Assembly (NCBI GenBank): GCA_001896885.1
Contig: MKRJ01000022.1
Span: 1 to 64,000, forward strand
Direction of reading: 5' to 3'
DNA: 64,000 nt
DNA from: Rhizobiales bacterium 65-79
GTDB taxonomy: Bacteria; Pseudomonadota; Alphaproteobacteria; Rhizobiales; Rhizobiaceae
Part shown: in pieces, positions 39,165 through 47,096 of the stretch
Position numbering within the stretch: the stretch's first letter is position 1
How the letters are laid out: every line of letters starts with the position of its first letter
Notes under the pieces: model-generated
Told to the model about the DNA's origin: nothing
The model's database searches: none
What the model saw: only the letters and a program-made list of their open reading frames with translations
Translations under genes and position numbers: made by a program

Positions 39165-39917
39165 TCATGACGTGTCGTTCAGCGTCCAGACGGCAAGACC
39201 GTGCAGGTCGCCCAATACCTCGTGGACCGCGTGCGCGGATCGCCGGCTTCGTCGCGAAAGATGGCCCGGCGGCCAGCCGGGACGCAGCGGCCAGATGCGC
39301 CGGAGCCGGGTCGGTCCGCCGCCGCGCCTTTCCTGCGCGCCGGCCCTTGCCGCCCGCCAGCGGGCGAAGCGCCGTGCATGGCGCGGCAGGTTGTTCAGCG
39401 TTTCGGCCAGCGCGTGGAGGCGCAGGAAAAGCCTCGCTGCGCCGATCGGATCGTCGGGCGACGGCTCCCGCCGCTCGGCGATCGGGAAGGGCGTCGTCAA
39501 GCCGGGGACCGAGATGCGCGGCACGCCCGGGTGGGAAACCCGGTGCTGCCAGCGCGGCAGCGGATCGAACAACGGCAGGGAGAGGGTGCGCGGAACGGTT
39601 GTCGGCGGCGTGGCGGGCACGCTCGCCCCGCGCGGCGTCACTGCCTCCGGCCGCACCTTGCGCCGGACCACGACGAGGCCGCGCGCGGCGATGATGACCA
39701 GCCGTCGCGCCGCGGCCTCGGCCGGACGCAACAGGGCAAGCAGGGTGCCGTGGATACGGCGCGGCAGGGTGGCTCCCGCGACGGCCGCATCGCCGCCGAC
39801 ACACGCCAGCCCGGCCATGGCGACGAGCGTTGCCAGGATGCGCTTCAGTGCTTCGCGGTGCTTCTCGATGGCAAAATCCCAGTCCAACGCCGTCTCCCTG
39901 CTCAAAGGCGAGCCCAT
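39165..39917 (-). CDS. Conserved hypothetical protein, Arg/Pro-rich
   Basis: From the ATG at 39917 the product is 250 residues; a TTG at 39887 (LDWDFAIEKHREALKRIL, preceded by GGGAGA) is an equally plausible start. A hydrophobic stretch (ILATLVAMAGLACVGG) sits near the N-terminus, followed by a basic segment, FLRLHALAETLNNLPRHARRFARWRAAR, and a C-terminal HEVLGDLHGLAVWTLNDTS. Its pattern resembles an unnamed rhizobial protein family. Codon use fits coding DNA. No function is assigned. Confidence 0.7.
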   Translation of the reverse strand: MGSPLSRETALDWDFAIEKHREALKRILATLVAMAGLACVGGDAAVAGATLPRRIHGTLLALLRPAEAAARRLVIIAARGLVVVRRKVRPEAVTPRGASVPATPPTTVPRTLSLPLFDPLPRWQHRVSHPGVPRISVPGLTTPFPIAERREPSPDDPIGAARLFLRLHALAETLNNLPRHARRFARWRAARAGAQERRGGGPTRLRRIWPLRPGWPPGHLSRRSRRSAHAVHEVLGDLHGLAVWTLNDTS

Positions 39918-40022
39918 TATCGACGAGGCCGGCGGGGTGTGGATAAAAAAGGTGAGTGACGGTGGTGACAAGGCGCTCATGCCGACCACAAGGGAGACAG
40001 AGTGGCGCCGCTAGTCCGCGTC

Positions 40023-40110
40023 GTCATCCTTAGGTAGGTGGAGCGCGACGGTTCTCTCTTTCCTTTGTCATCTTCGGGTAAATGGAGCGAAGCGGCTCTC
40101 TCTTTCCTTC
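40023..40110. repeat. Two tandem partial units, 44-bp period, left of the GIY-YIG gene
   Basis: GTCATC-starting units begin at 40023, 40067 and 40111, exactly 44 bp apart. The first two resemble the start of the full element (CGGGTAAATGGAGCGAAGCGG) and end in CTCTCTTTCCTT; the third is the full 183-bp element. Confidence 0.75.
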
Positions 40111-40293
40111 GTCATCCTCGGGCAAGTGGAGCGAAGCGGAACGCGACCCGGGGATCCATGCCGGAGCACCGAGGAAGCATTGGGGTGTCGCAGAACCGCG
40201 CATCCTTTGCCCACCGCTCGTCCGGCCGCACGGCTCAGGCATGGATCCCAGGGTCTACGCGACGGCCTTCGGCCTGCTCCGCCCTGGGATGAC
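40111..40293. repeat. 183-bp palindromic element, left copy
   Basis: The element starts GTCATCCTCGGGC and ends GCCCTGGGATGAC, which are inverted repeats of each other. Inside it, GATCCATGCC and GGCATGGATC are a perfect second inverted pair. GAGCGAAGCGGAACGCG and GACGGCCTTCGGCCTGC are further shared segments. It matches the copy at 40693-40875 in length and most bases. Confidence 0.85.
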
Positions 40294-40337
40294 GAAGGCG
40301 CGTGTTGTCCCGTCCGGACTTCGTCTAGTCTGCCTGA

Positions 40338-40625
40338 ATGACCGGATACGTCTTTATGACCGCCAGCCAGAAGCGCGGCACGATCTATATCGGCGTCACC
40401 AACGATCTCGGCCGGCGCATGCCGGAACACAAGTCTGGCATGGGCTCGCGCTTCACCGCGCGCTATGGCGTGCAACGGCTGGTCTGGTACGAAGAACATT
40501 TCGACATCCGCGACGCCATCCAGCGCGAGAAATCGCTGAAGCGCTGGTCGCGCCAGTGGAAGATCGACCTCATCGAGAAGAACAATCCCGACCGGAACGA
40601 ATTGTTTGTCGGACTGGGATGGTAG
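40338..40625 (+). CDS. GIY-YIG nuclease family protein
   Basis: The 95-residue protein is a stand-alone GIY-YIG domain: MTGYVFMTASQKRGTIYIG, then VTNDLGRRMPEHKSGMGSRFTARYGVQRLVWYEEH and REKSLKRWSRQWKIDLI. In this branch the GIY triad reads GTIYIG-type. Stand-alone members are abundant in alphaproteobacteria, with poorly defined roles. The gene lies between two copies of a 183-bp palindromic element, about 45 bp and 68 bp from their edges. Confidence 0.92.
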   Translation: MTGYVFMTASQKRGTIYIGVTNDLGRRMPEHKSGMGSRFTARYGVQRLVWYEEHFDIRDAIQREKSLKRWSRQWKIDLIEKNNPDRNELFVGLGW

Positions 40626-40650
40626 ACAAGCTTCGCCGCCCTCTTGCTTC

Positions 40651-40692
40651 GTCATCCTTGGGGCATAAAGCGCGGCGGTTCTCTCTTCCTTC
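40651..40692. repeat. Partial unit left of the right-hand 183-bp element
   Basis: A GTCATCCTTGGGGC-starting unit, 42 bp long, ends CTCTCTTCCTTC and directly precedes the full element, mirroring the tandem units of the left copy. Confidence 0.7.
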
Positions 40693-40875
40693 GTCATCCT
40701 CGGGCAAGTGGAGCGAAGCGGAACGCGACCCGAGGATCCATGCCGGAGAATTCAGGAAGCGTGGGGGGGCCCAGAACCGGGCGCCCTTCGCCCACTGCCG
40801 TGTACGGCCGCACGACTCAGGCATGGATCCCAGGGTCTCCGCGACGGCCTTCGGCCTGCTCCGCCCTGGGATGAC
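40693..40875. repeat. 183-bp palindromic element, right copy
   Basis: This copy has the same ends (GTCATCCTCGGGC and GCCCTGGGATGAC), the same internal GATCCATGCC/GGCATGGATC pair and exactly the same length as the left copy. The central loops differ most. Identity also runs a few bases beyond the right end (GAAGGCGCGTG). Together with 40651-40692 it fills most of the 346-bp gap before uvrD. Confidence 0.85.
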
Positions 40876-40971
40876 GAAGGCGCGTGCTGCTTGTTTCTAT
40901 CGGGATGATGGGCTTTCAAGAAAGCGCGACACAGAAACAACCGACATGTTTCGCGAGAAATCCGAAGAAAA

Positions 40972-43713
40972 CTAAATCCCCCTCACAAACCCGTCCAGCA
41001 CCCGTTTCTGCCCGGCCTTGTCGAAGTCGATCGTCAGCTTGTTGCCCTCGATGGCGGAGACATTGCCGTTGCCGAATTTCTGGTGGAAGACGCGGTCGCC
41101 GACCTTGAAGGGGGAGGGGTCGGTGGAGACCGACTTCGCCACCAGCTCGCCCTCGATGGTGCGGCCCTTCACCGAGCCGCGGCCGGCGCCGTAACCCGAA
41201 TCGGTCTCGCCATAGCCGATGCGCTCGACCGAGTGGCCGGAGCGCGTGCCCCAGTTGCGGTCCGTCGCCTGGGTCCGGTTCTGCTGCGCGCGCTGCCAGC
41301 CGGGCGTGGCGTAGGTGTTGGAGAAGGACTTTTCGCCGACATCGTCGAATCGCGAGGCGCCGTAGGGGTTCTGCCGGCCGGCGCCGAAACCGCCGCGTCC
41401 GGCCGCGAAAGAGCCGCCGCCATAGGGATTGCCGTAGCCGCCGTATGAATTGCCGGCATCGGCCACCTCGACATGCGCCTCGGGCAACTCGTCGAGGAAG
41501 CGCGACGGGATGGTCGATTGCCAGAGCCCGTGGATGCGGCGGTTGGAGACGAACCAGATGTGCAGGTTCCGCTTGGCGCGGGTCACGCCGACATAGGCGA
41601 GGCGGCGCTCTTCCTCCAGGCCCGAGCGGCCGCCCTCGTCGAGCGCGCGCTGGTGCGGGAAAAGCCCTTCCTCCCAGCCGGGCAGGAACACCGTCTCGAA
41701 CTCCAGCCCCTTGGCCGAATGCAGCGTCATGATGTTGACGGCGTCGAGCCCCTCGCTCTGCTCGGCCTCCATCACCAGCGCGACATGCTCGAGGAAGGAG
41801 CGCAGGGACTCGAACTCCTCCATGGAGCGGATCAGCTCCTTGAGGTTATCGAGCCGGCCGGGCGCCTCCGCCGAGCGGTCGTTCTTCCACATCTCCGTAT
41901 AGCCGCTCTCCTCCAGGATGGTCTCGGCGAGCTCGGTGTGCGGCGTGCTGTCGAGCGCCTTCTGCCAGCGGTCGAAGCCGGCGGTGAGCTGGCGAAGCGC
42001 CGCGCGCGGCTTCGGCTTCATCTCGTCGCTTTCGGCGAGGTCGGTTGCGGCTTCCAGCATGGGGATGCGGCGGGCGCGGGCCACGTCGTGGATCTGGCGG
42101 ATCGCCGCCTCGCCGAGGCCGCGCTTCGGCACGTTGACGATGCGCTCGAAGGCGAGGTCGTCGGCGCCCTGGGCCACCACGCGGAAATAGGCCATGGCGT
42201 CGCGGATCTCCTGGCGCTCGTAGAAGCGCGGTCCGCCGACGACGCGGTAGTTGAGGCCGAGCGTGACGAAGCGGTCCTCGAACTCGCGCATCTGGAAGGA
42301 GGCGCGGACGAGGATCGCCATGTCGTTCAGTTTGTGGCCCTTGGCCTGCAGCGCCTCGATCTCGTCGCCGACGGCGCGCGCTTCCTCCTCCGAATCCCAG
42401 GCGGCGTGCACGATCACCCTGGCATCGTCCGGGTCAGCCGCGTCGGTGAAGAGCGTCTTGCCGAGCCGGCCCTCATTGTGGGCGATCAGGTGGGAGGCGG
42501 CGCCCAATATATGCGCGGTCGAGCGGTAATTGCGCTCCAGCCGGATGACGGTGGCGCCGGGGAAATCCTTCTCGAAGCGCAGGATGTTGTCCACCTCCGC
42601 CCCGCGCCAGCCATAGATGGACTGGTCGTCGTCGCCGACGCAGCAGATATTGACCTTGTTTTCGCTCACGGGCCGTGTCGCCGCCTGCGGCGGCTGGCTC
42701 TCCGCGGGGGCGGGCGAACGATCGCCCGGCGCGCGGTCGCGCGCTCGGCCTTCGGCCAAAGGGCGCGGATTTCCCTCGTCTCCCAAGGGAGGGTGACCGG
42801 ACGCAGTCCGGTCGGGCGGGGTGTGCGCCCCCTCCGTCCGCTGCGCGGACATCTGCCCCCGGTGGTGGGAGGAAACCCCGGAAGATTGCGGCCTCTGCGC
42901 CAGCAGCCTTAGCCACATATATTGCGCGGTGTTGGTGTCCTGGTACTCGTCGACGAGAATGTATTTGAACCGGCGATGATATTCCCTCAGCACGTCCGGG
43001 TTCTCGCGGAAGATGCGGATCGGGTGCAGCAGAAGATCACCGAAGTCGCAGGCGTTCAGCGTCTTCAGCCGCTCCTGGTAATCCTGATAGAGCTTGCGGC
43101 CCTTGCCGTTGCCGAAGCTCCTCGCATCGCCTTCCGGAATGTCCTTCGGGCCGAGGCCCTTGTTCTTCCAGCCGTCGATCATCATGGCGAACTGGCGCGC
43201 CGGCCAGCGCTTGTCGTCCAGTCCTTCCGCCTGGATCAGTTGGCGGATGAGGCGGACCACGTCGTCCGTGTCCAGGATGGTGAAGCCGGATTTCAGTCCG
43301 GCTAATTCGGCGTGACGGCGCAGCAGCTTGACGCCGATCGAATGGAACGTGCCGAGCCATGGCATTCCCTCGACCGCCGCGCCGACGAGAAAGCCGATGC
43401 GCTCCTTCATCTCGCGCGCGGCCTTGTTGGTGAAGGTGACGGCGAGGATCTGCGAGGGAAAGGCGCGGCCGGTGGCGAGGATGTGGGCGATGCGCGTGGT
43501 CAAGACGCGCGTCTTGCCGGTGCCGGCGCCGGCCAGAACCAGCACAGGGCCCTCCGTTGTTTCGACGGCGAGCCGCTGCTCGGGGTTGAGCCCTTTCAGA
43601 TAGTCGGGTGTCGACCCCTGCCGGGCCGCCATGGCGCGCGCAGCGATGCCGGACGGACGCTGCGCGCCGCCAGGCTCGTCAAAGAACGGCATATCGTCGG
43701 GAAAACCGGCCAT
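40972..43713 (-). CDS. uvrD: UvrD/PcrA-type superfamily 1 DNA helicase with repeat-derived insertion
   Basis: The ATG at 43713 gives MAGFPDDMPFFDEPGG and 913 residues. Motifs run in order: Q motif/GLNPEQRLAV, Walker A AGAGTGKT at 61-68, motif II VDEYQDTN, motif III GDDDQSIYGWRGA, motif IV region, and VNIMTLHSAKGLEF. A Tudor-like C-terminal domain follows. UvrD unwinds DNA in repair. Between motif II (followed by WLRLLAQ) and the strand KVNICCVG, residues about 275-351 are Pro/Arg/Ser-rich and encoded by palindromic repeat DNA (42661-42891); without it the protein has typical rhizobial length. Confidence 0.95.
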   Translation of the reverse strand: MAGFPDDMPFFDEPGGAQRPSGIAARAMAARQGSTPDYLKGLNPEQRLAVETTEGPVLVLAGAGTGKTRVLTTRIAHILATGRAFPSQILAVTFTNKAAREMKERIGFLVGAAVEGMPWLGTFHSIGVKLLRRHAELAGLKSGFTILDTDDVVRLIRQLIQAEGLDDKRWPARQFAMMIDGWKNKGLGPKDIPEGDARSFGNGKGRKLYQDYQERLKTLNACDFGDLLLHPIRIFRENPDVLREYHRRFKYILVDEYQDTNTAQYMWLRLLAQRPQSSGVSSHHRGQMSAQRTEGAHTPPDRTASGHPPLGDEGNPRPLAEGRARDRAPGDRSPAPAESQPPQAATRPVSENKVNICCVGDDDQSIYGWRGAEVDNILRFEKDFPGATVIRLERNYRSTAHILGAASHLIAHNEGRLGKTLFTDAADPDDARVIVHAAWDSEEEARAVGDEIEALQAKGHKLNDMAILVRASFQMREFEDRFVTLGLNYRVVGGPRFYERQEIRDAMAYFRVVAQGADDLAFERIVNVPKRGLGEAAIRQIHDVARARRIPMLEAATDLAESDEMKPKPRAALRQLTAGFDRWQKALDSTPHTELAETILEESGYTEMWKNDRSAEAPGRLDNLKELIRSMEEFESLRSFLEHVALVMEAEQSEGLDAVNIMTLHSAKGLEFETVFLPGWEEGLFPHQRALDEGGRSGLEEERRLAYVGVTRAKRNLHIWFVSNRRIHGLWQSTIPSRFLDELPEAHVEVADAGNSYGGYGNPYGGGSFAAGRGGFGAGRQNPYGASRFDDVGEKSFSNTYATPGWQRAQQNRTQATDRNWGTRSGHSVERIGYGETDSGYGAGRGSVKGRTIEGELVAKSVSTDPSPFKVGDRVFHQKFGNGNVSAIEGNKLTIDFDKAGQKRVLDGFVRGI
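42661..42891. repeat. Palindromic repeat cassette inserted in frame in uvrD
   Basis: The segment is made of short GC-rich hairpins: ACCGGAC-GCA-GTCCGGT (42796-42812), GTCCGC-TGC-GCGGAC (42836-42850), TCCCAAGGGA (42781-42790), plus GGCCTTCGGCC. It interrupts a highly conserved stretch of the helicase yet adds 77 whole codons without a stop. Similar hairpin blocks are, from memory, common between genes in rhizobia. Confidence 0.8.
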
Positions 43714-43792
43714 TTCCGGGGAATGTAGTGATTCGGCCGCAAAAGGCCACACAAACAGGGGGCAGAGGCCCGAAACGCCCGTACACTTTTGC

Positions 43793-44200
43793 CTATCCGG
43801 CGCGGCGCAACGGCGCGCAGGCGACGAAAAGCAGGTGCCGAAGCCGGTTCTGGTTTTCCTCGTCGGCCTGGAGGTGGAGGGGCTGCGCCGACCATGCCCT
43901 GACCTCCTCGATCGTCGGGGCGTGGTCGGGCGCGATCGGGATCACGCGGACCCGGCGGCCCGAACGCTCGAACAGCACGAGGCATATCTTGTCCTGCTCG
44001 CGGCTCAGGACGGCCGATACGCGCTGGTAGCGCGGATGGTCGAAGCGGACATTGAACAGGATTTCGGCATCGACCTGGTCGGCGGCCGCCTGGACGGCGG
44101 TTTCGAAGCTCGAGACGGTGAAATCGACGAACTCGAAGGCAAGCTCCAGAAGGACGGCTTCGAGATCGTGTTCGGCGGCGGGCGATTCGGGATGCGTCAT
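43793..44200 (-). CDS. Conserved hypothetical protein
   Basis: A 135-residue protein upstream of uvrD on the same strand. It reads like a soluble alpha/beta protein (AVLLELAFEFVDFTVSSFETAVQ, ILFNVRFDHPRYQRVSAVLSREQDKICLVLFERSGRRVRVIPIAP). The coding frame fits the local codon bias better than the long opposite frame. I do not recognise a family; confidence is moderate. Confidence 0.6.
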   Translation of the reverse strand: MTHPESPAAEHDLEAVLLELAFEFVDFTVSSFETAVQAAADQVDAEILFNVRFDHPRYQRVSAVLSREQDKICLVLFERSGRRVRVIPIAPDHAPTIEEVRAWSAQPLHLQADEENQNRLRHLLFVACAPLRRAG

Positions 44201-44300
44201 CGGTTACGATGACAGCAATATCAAGGATTTAATGTGGCAGCCTTCGAACAAATCGGTGGCGCGTCCGCGTCGGCGATGGCACTGGCGGCGAAAGCGGGGT

Positions 44301-45341
44301 TCAGGCGCCCGGCTTCTTTTCCATGCGCGCGATGCGCCGGTCGGTGAAGTTCAGCCGCGCCGCCGCGATAGGCGCCACGATTCGGGCAAGTTCCGGATCG
44401 CCGGCGAGCGCCGCGTCGAGTTCGGTCATCTGGTTCATGGCGATGAGGCTCAGTATATCGAGCCGGGGACGTCCGTCGGGAGCGCGGGGAAGAGCGGCGA
44501 CCGGCTGCACGAGATCCGCCGTGGCCGCATGGCCTTTCAGGTCGGCGGGGTCCGCATCTTTCGCCTCGGCGAAAACATAGATGCCGACGCCCTTCTTCGG
44601 CAGCGGATAAAGGGTCAGCGCCACGTCGGTGACCCCCGGACGGTCCTTGAGCGCGGCGGCGATGGCCGCGCCCTCGCGGTCGATACGGTCGCCAGTGCCT
44701 TCTCCGTCCGACCATTTGAACAGGCCCTTGGTGACGAGGTTGTAGAGCCTCTTGCCGGACGCCATCCATATCCGCGAGGGCAGCGACCGGCGCGCCAGGA
44801 TACGTTTCGCCGTCGGCGTCATGAGCTGCGGGGCGAATGCCTTCTTCTGCTTCAAAAGATGGCGGAAATCCTCGTAGGCCATAAGCCGGTAGAGCGCGCC
44901 GCGCCGGCGGTGGCGCGAGGCGAGCTGGAAATCGATGACCGCGGCGCGACCGTCCGGCGTCATCAGCCAGTTCTGCGGCTTGGCCAGATCATTGTGCGTG
45001 ATGCCGGCGCGCCTTAGCCGCCGCAGCAGCCGTTCCGCATCGTGATACCAGCCACGGTCCGCCGGCCGCGCCAGATGCAGCGGTGCGCCCTCGCTCCAGC
45101 TGCGCACCAGGCCGTCCGCGTCCGTCGAGATGATCTGCGGCGTGCCGGCTATTCCCTTGACCGCACGCAACGCCGCGATCTCGCGCCGGGCGAGCACCCA
45201 GGCGAGTGGTCGCGACCACCAGGGCGCGGCCGAGACGATGCGGCGGATGACGGGGCGCGCCGGTTCCCCGGCGAGATACCCCTTATGCGTCTCCGAGAAG
45301 ACGTCGCGCTTCAGCACCGTTTCGCTGACGAAATCGGGCAT
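44301..45341 (-). CDS. Protein-kinase-like phosphotransferase (RIO/Kdo-kinase-type fold)
   Basis: The ATG at 45341 behind AAAGGAAGG gives 346 residues. The kinase catalytic loop is HND (GITHNDLAKPQNWL, residues 116-118) and the metal-binding motif is DFQ (VIDFQLA, 137-139), as in lipopolysaccharide and RIO-type kinases rather than Ser/Thr kinases (HRD/DFG). A typical glycine-rich loop is not evident. The C-terminal 150 residues have no recognised domain. The substrate is unknown; a sugar or lipid is possible. Confidence 0.85.
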   Translation of the reverse strand: MPDFVSETVLKRDVFSETHKGYLAGEPARPVIRRIVSAAPWWSRPLAWVLARREIAALRAVKGIAGTPQIISTDADGLVRSWSEGAPLHLARPADRGWYHDAERLLRRLRRAGITHNDLAKPQNWLMTPDGRAAVIDFQLASRHRRRGALYRLMAYEDFRHLLKQKKAFAPQLMTPTAKRILARRSLPSRIWMASGKRLYNLVTKGLFKWSDGEGTGDRIDREGAAIAAALKDRPGVTDVALTLYPLPKKGVGIYVFAEAKDADPADLKGHAATADLVQPVAALPRAPDGRPRLDILSLIAMNQMTELDAALAGDPELARIVAPIAAARLNFTDRRIARMEKKPGA

Positions 45342-45409
45342 GGCCTTCCTTTCGCGCGCGTCGGTAGACGAAGGCGAGGCAAGGCGCAAGCGGCGATGCA
45401 GGGCTCGAC

Positions 45410-46477
45410 CTATTCGGCGGCGACGGCGAGCGCCGGATAGTCGACATATCCCTCCCGTCCGCCTTCGTAGAAGGTCTCCTTGCGCCATGGGTTGAGCGGT
45501 GCGGCGAGCCGGATGCGCTCCACCAGGTCCGGATTGGCGATGAAGAGCTTGCCGAAAGCGACGGCGTCGGCTTCGCCGCGGGCGAGCAGTTTCTCGGCCA
45601 CGTAGGGGTCGAGCCCTTCATTGGCGATATAGGTGCCGCCGAAGGCTTCTTTCAACGCGGGGCCGAGGCGTGGCTGCGCCTGCGATTCGCGCGCCATGAT
45701 GAAGGCGATCTTCCGCTTGCCGAGTTCCTTGGCGACATAGCCGAAGGTGGCGGGCAGGTCGCTGTCGCCCATGTCGTGCGTATCGGCGCGCGGCGCCAGA
45801 TGCATGCCGACGCGGCCCGAACCCCATACCGACACCACGGCGTCGGTGACTTCGAGCATCAGCCTGGCGCGGTTCTCGACCGGTCCGCCGTAGCGGTCCG
45901 TGCGCTTGTTGGTGCCGTCCTGCAGGAACTGGTCGAGCAGGTAGCCATTGGCGCCATGGATCTCGACGCCGTCGAAGCCGGCGCGCTTCGCATTCTCCGC
46001 GCCTCGGCGGAACGTCTCGACGACGGCCTCGACCTCGGCCGTCTCCAGCGCTCGCGGCACGGAATAGTCGCGGATGGGGCGCAACAGGCTGACATGGCCC
46101 TTGGGCGCGATGGCGCTCGGCGCGACGGGCGGGCGGCCTTCGTGATAGACGGGATCGGAGATGCGGCCGACATGCCAGAGCTGCATCAGGATGCGTCCGC
46201 CGGCCGCGTGGACCGCATCGGTGATATCTCGCCACGCGGCAACCTGCTCTTCCGACCAGATGCCGGGCGTCGCCGGATAGCCTACCCCTTCCGGCGACAC
46301 GGATGTCGCCTCGGTGAGGATCGCGCCAGCCGAAGCGCGCTGCCGGTAGTATTCCTTCATCAGCGCGTTCGGCACGCGACCCGGCATGGTGGCGCGGTTG
46401 CGCGTCAGTGGCGCCATGAGGATGCGGTTTGGAAGTTCGAGGTCGCCGATAAGGATCGGATCGAGAAGTGAAGGCAT
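45410..46477 (-). CDS. Old yellow enzyme-type alkene reductase (NemA-like)
   Basis: A 355-residue FMN-barrel protein. MAPLTRNRA near residue 21, the substrate-binding HGAN motif (His174, Asn177) in GVEIHGANGYLLDQFLQDGTNKRTDRYGG, and the LWHVGR strand are characteristic of the OYE family. These reduce activated C=C bonds, nitro compounds and N-ethylmaleimide with NADPH. A perfect inverted repeat 27 bp upstream may bind a repressor. Confidence 0.95.
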   Translation of the reverse strand: MPSLLDPILIGDLELPNRILMAPLTRNRATMPGRVPNALMKEYYRQRASAGAILTEATSVSPEGVGYPATPGIWSEEQVAAWRDITDAVHAAGGRILMQLWHVGRISDPVYHEGRPPVAPSAIAPKGHVSLLRPIRDYSVPRALETAEVEAVVETFRRGAENAKRAGFDGVEIHGANGYLLDQFLQDGTNKRTDRYGGPVENRARLMLEVTDAVVSVWGSGRVGMHLAPRADTHDMGDSDLPATFGYVAKELGKRKIAFIMARESQAQPRLGPALKEAFGGTYIANEGLDPYVAEKLLARGEADAVAFGKLFIANPDLVERIRLAAPLNPWRKETFYEGGREGYVDYPALAVAAE

Positions 46478-46503
46478 CTGTCGGGTCCAATGCTGAACGA
46501 TGG

Positions 46504-46525
46504 TTGTTCAATAAGCGTTGAACAA
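46504..46525. promoter_or_regulatory. Perfect inverted repeat upstream of the OYE gene, candidate operator
   Basis: TTGTTCAA, spacer TAAGCG, TTGAACAA: two perfect 8-bp arms starting 27 bp before the OYE start codon. The symmetry and position fit a TetR- or LysR-type site; no regulator gene is adjacent. Confidence 0.6.
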
Positions 46526-46614
46526 ATAAGGAGTCCGGGGAAACGCCGCAAGGGACCAATTTTCTTCCGCCGGATACGAGCGAGGAACGGCTGTGCCAGC
46601 TTTCCCTGACAGGC

Positions 46615-46644
46615 AAAAAAAAAGGCCCGGCGCGTGGCCGGGCC
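46615..46644 (-). terminator. Intrinsic terminator of the DUF2780-like/secreted-protein genes
   Basis: Reading the minus strand, GGCCCGGC, loop CACGC, GCCGGGCC is followed by nine T residues. It lies 20 bp after the stop of the gene at 46664. Confidence 0.92.
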
Positions 46645-46663
46645 GATATCGTATGAGGGGGAA

Positions 46664-47092
46664 TCAGGCTCCCAGATGGGTCGCCATACCCGGAACGGAG
46701 TCGGTGATCTCCTTGACCAGACCGGGGCCGGCGGCGGCTTCCGCCTGCTGGAAGAACTGCTCGCCGGCTTCCTTGACCTGCTCGACCGAGAGGCCGGATG
46801 CCTTCAGGCGTGAAATGCCGTGAAGCAGCGCCCCCGCCTTGCCGCCGAGGGCGGAGCCGAGCATATCCATGAAGCCGCCGCCTCCGGTGCTCGCGCCCGG
46901 AGCCATGACGTCATAGCGTTGCGCAAGATCCCGGGCGCCCGGGATCTTGTCGAACAAGGCGTCCACCTGGGTTCCCTCGGCCTCATGGTCGATGATCGAG
47001 AGAATGGTGCCGACGGTGTTTTCGGCCGTGGGCTGATCAAGGCCAAGCCGTGTCGCCACCTGGTCGACGATATCCTGAGCCGCGATGGCCAT
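46664..47092 (-). CDS. DUF2780-like small protein
   Basis: The ATG at 47092 gives 142 residues: a helical N-terminus (IVDQVATRLGLDQPTAENTVGTILSIIDHEAEGTQVDALFDKIPGA), a Gly-rich hinge (GASTGGGGFMDMLGSALGGKAGALL) and a C-terminal helix region (LSVEQVKEAGEQFFQQAEAAAGPGLVKEI). The arrangement resembles DUF2780 (VcgC/VcgE) proteins, function unknown. It starts 4 nt after the stop of the secreted repeat protein and shares its terminator. Confidence 0.8.
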   Translation of the reverse strand: MAIAAQDIVDQVATRLGLDQPTAENTVGTILSIIDHEAEGTQVDALFDKIPGARDLAQRYDVMAPGASTGGGGFMDMLGSALGGKAGALLHGISRLKASGLSVEQVKEAGEQFFQQAEAAAGPGLVKEITDSVPGMATHLGA

Positions 47093-47096
47093 CTGA

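Noticed and set aside
38008-40875. CRISPR-like array from the repeats in this zone
   Set aside because: The repeats are few, imperfect, palindromic and not separated by uniform unique spacers.
44052-45017. Plus-strand open frame opposite the kinase-like gene
   Set aside because: It is Arg/Gly-rich with no homology, whereas the minus-strand frame has kinase motifs and a ribosome binding site.
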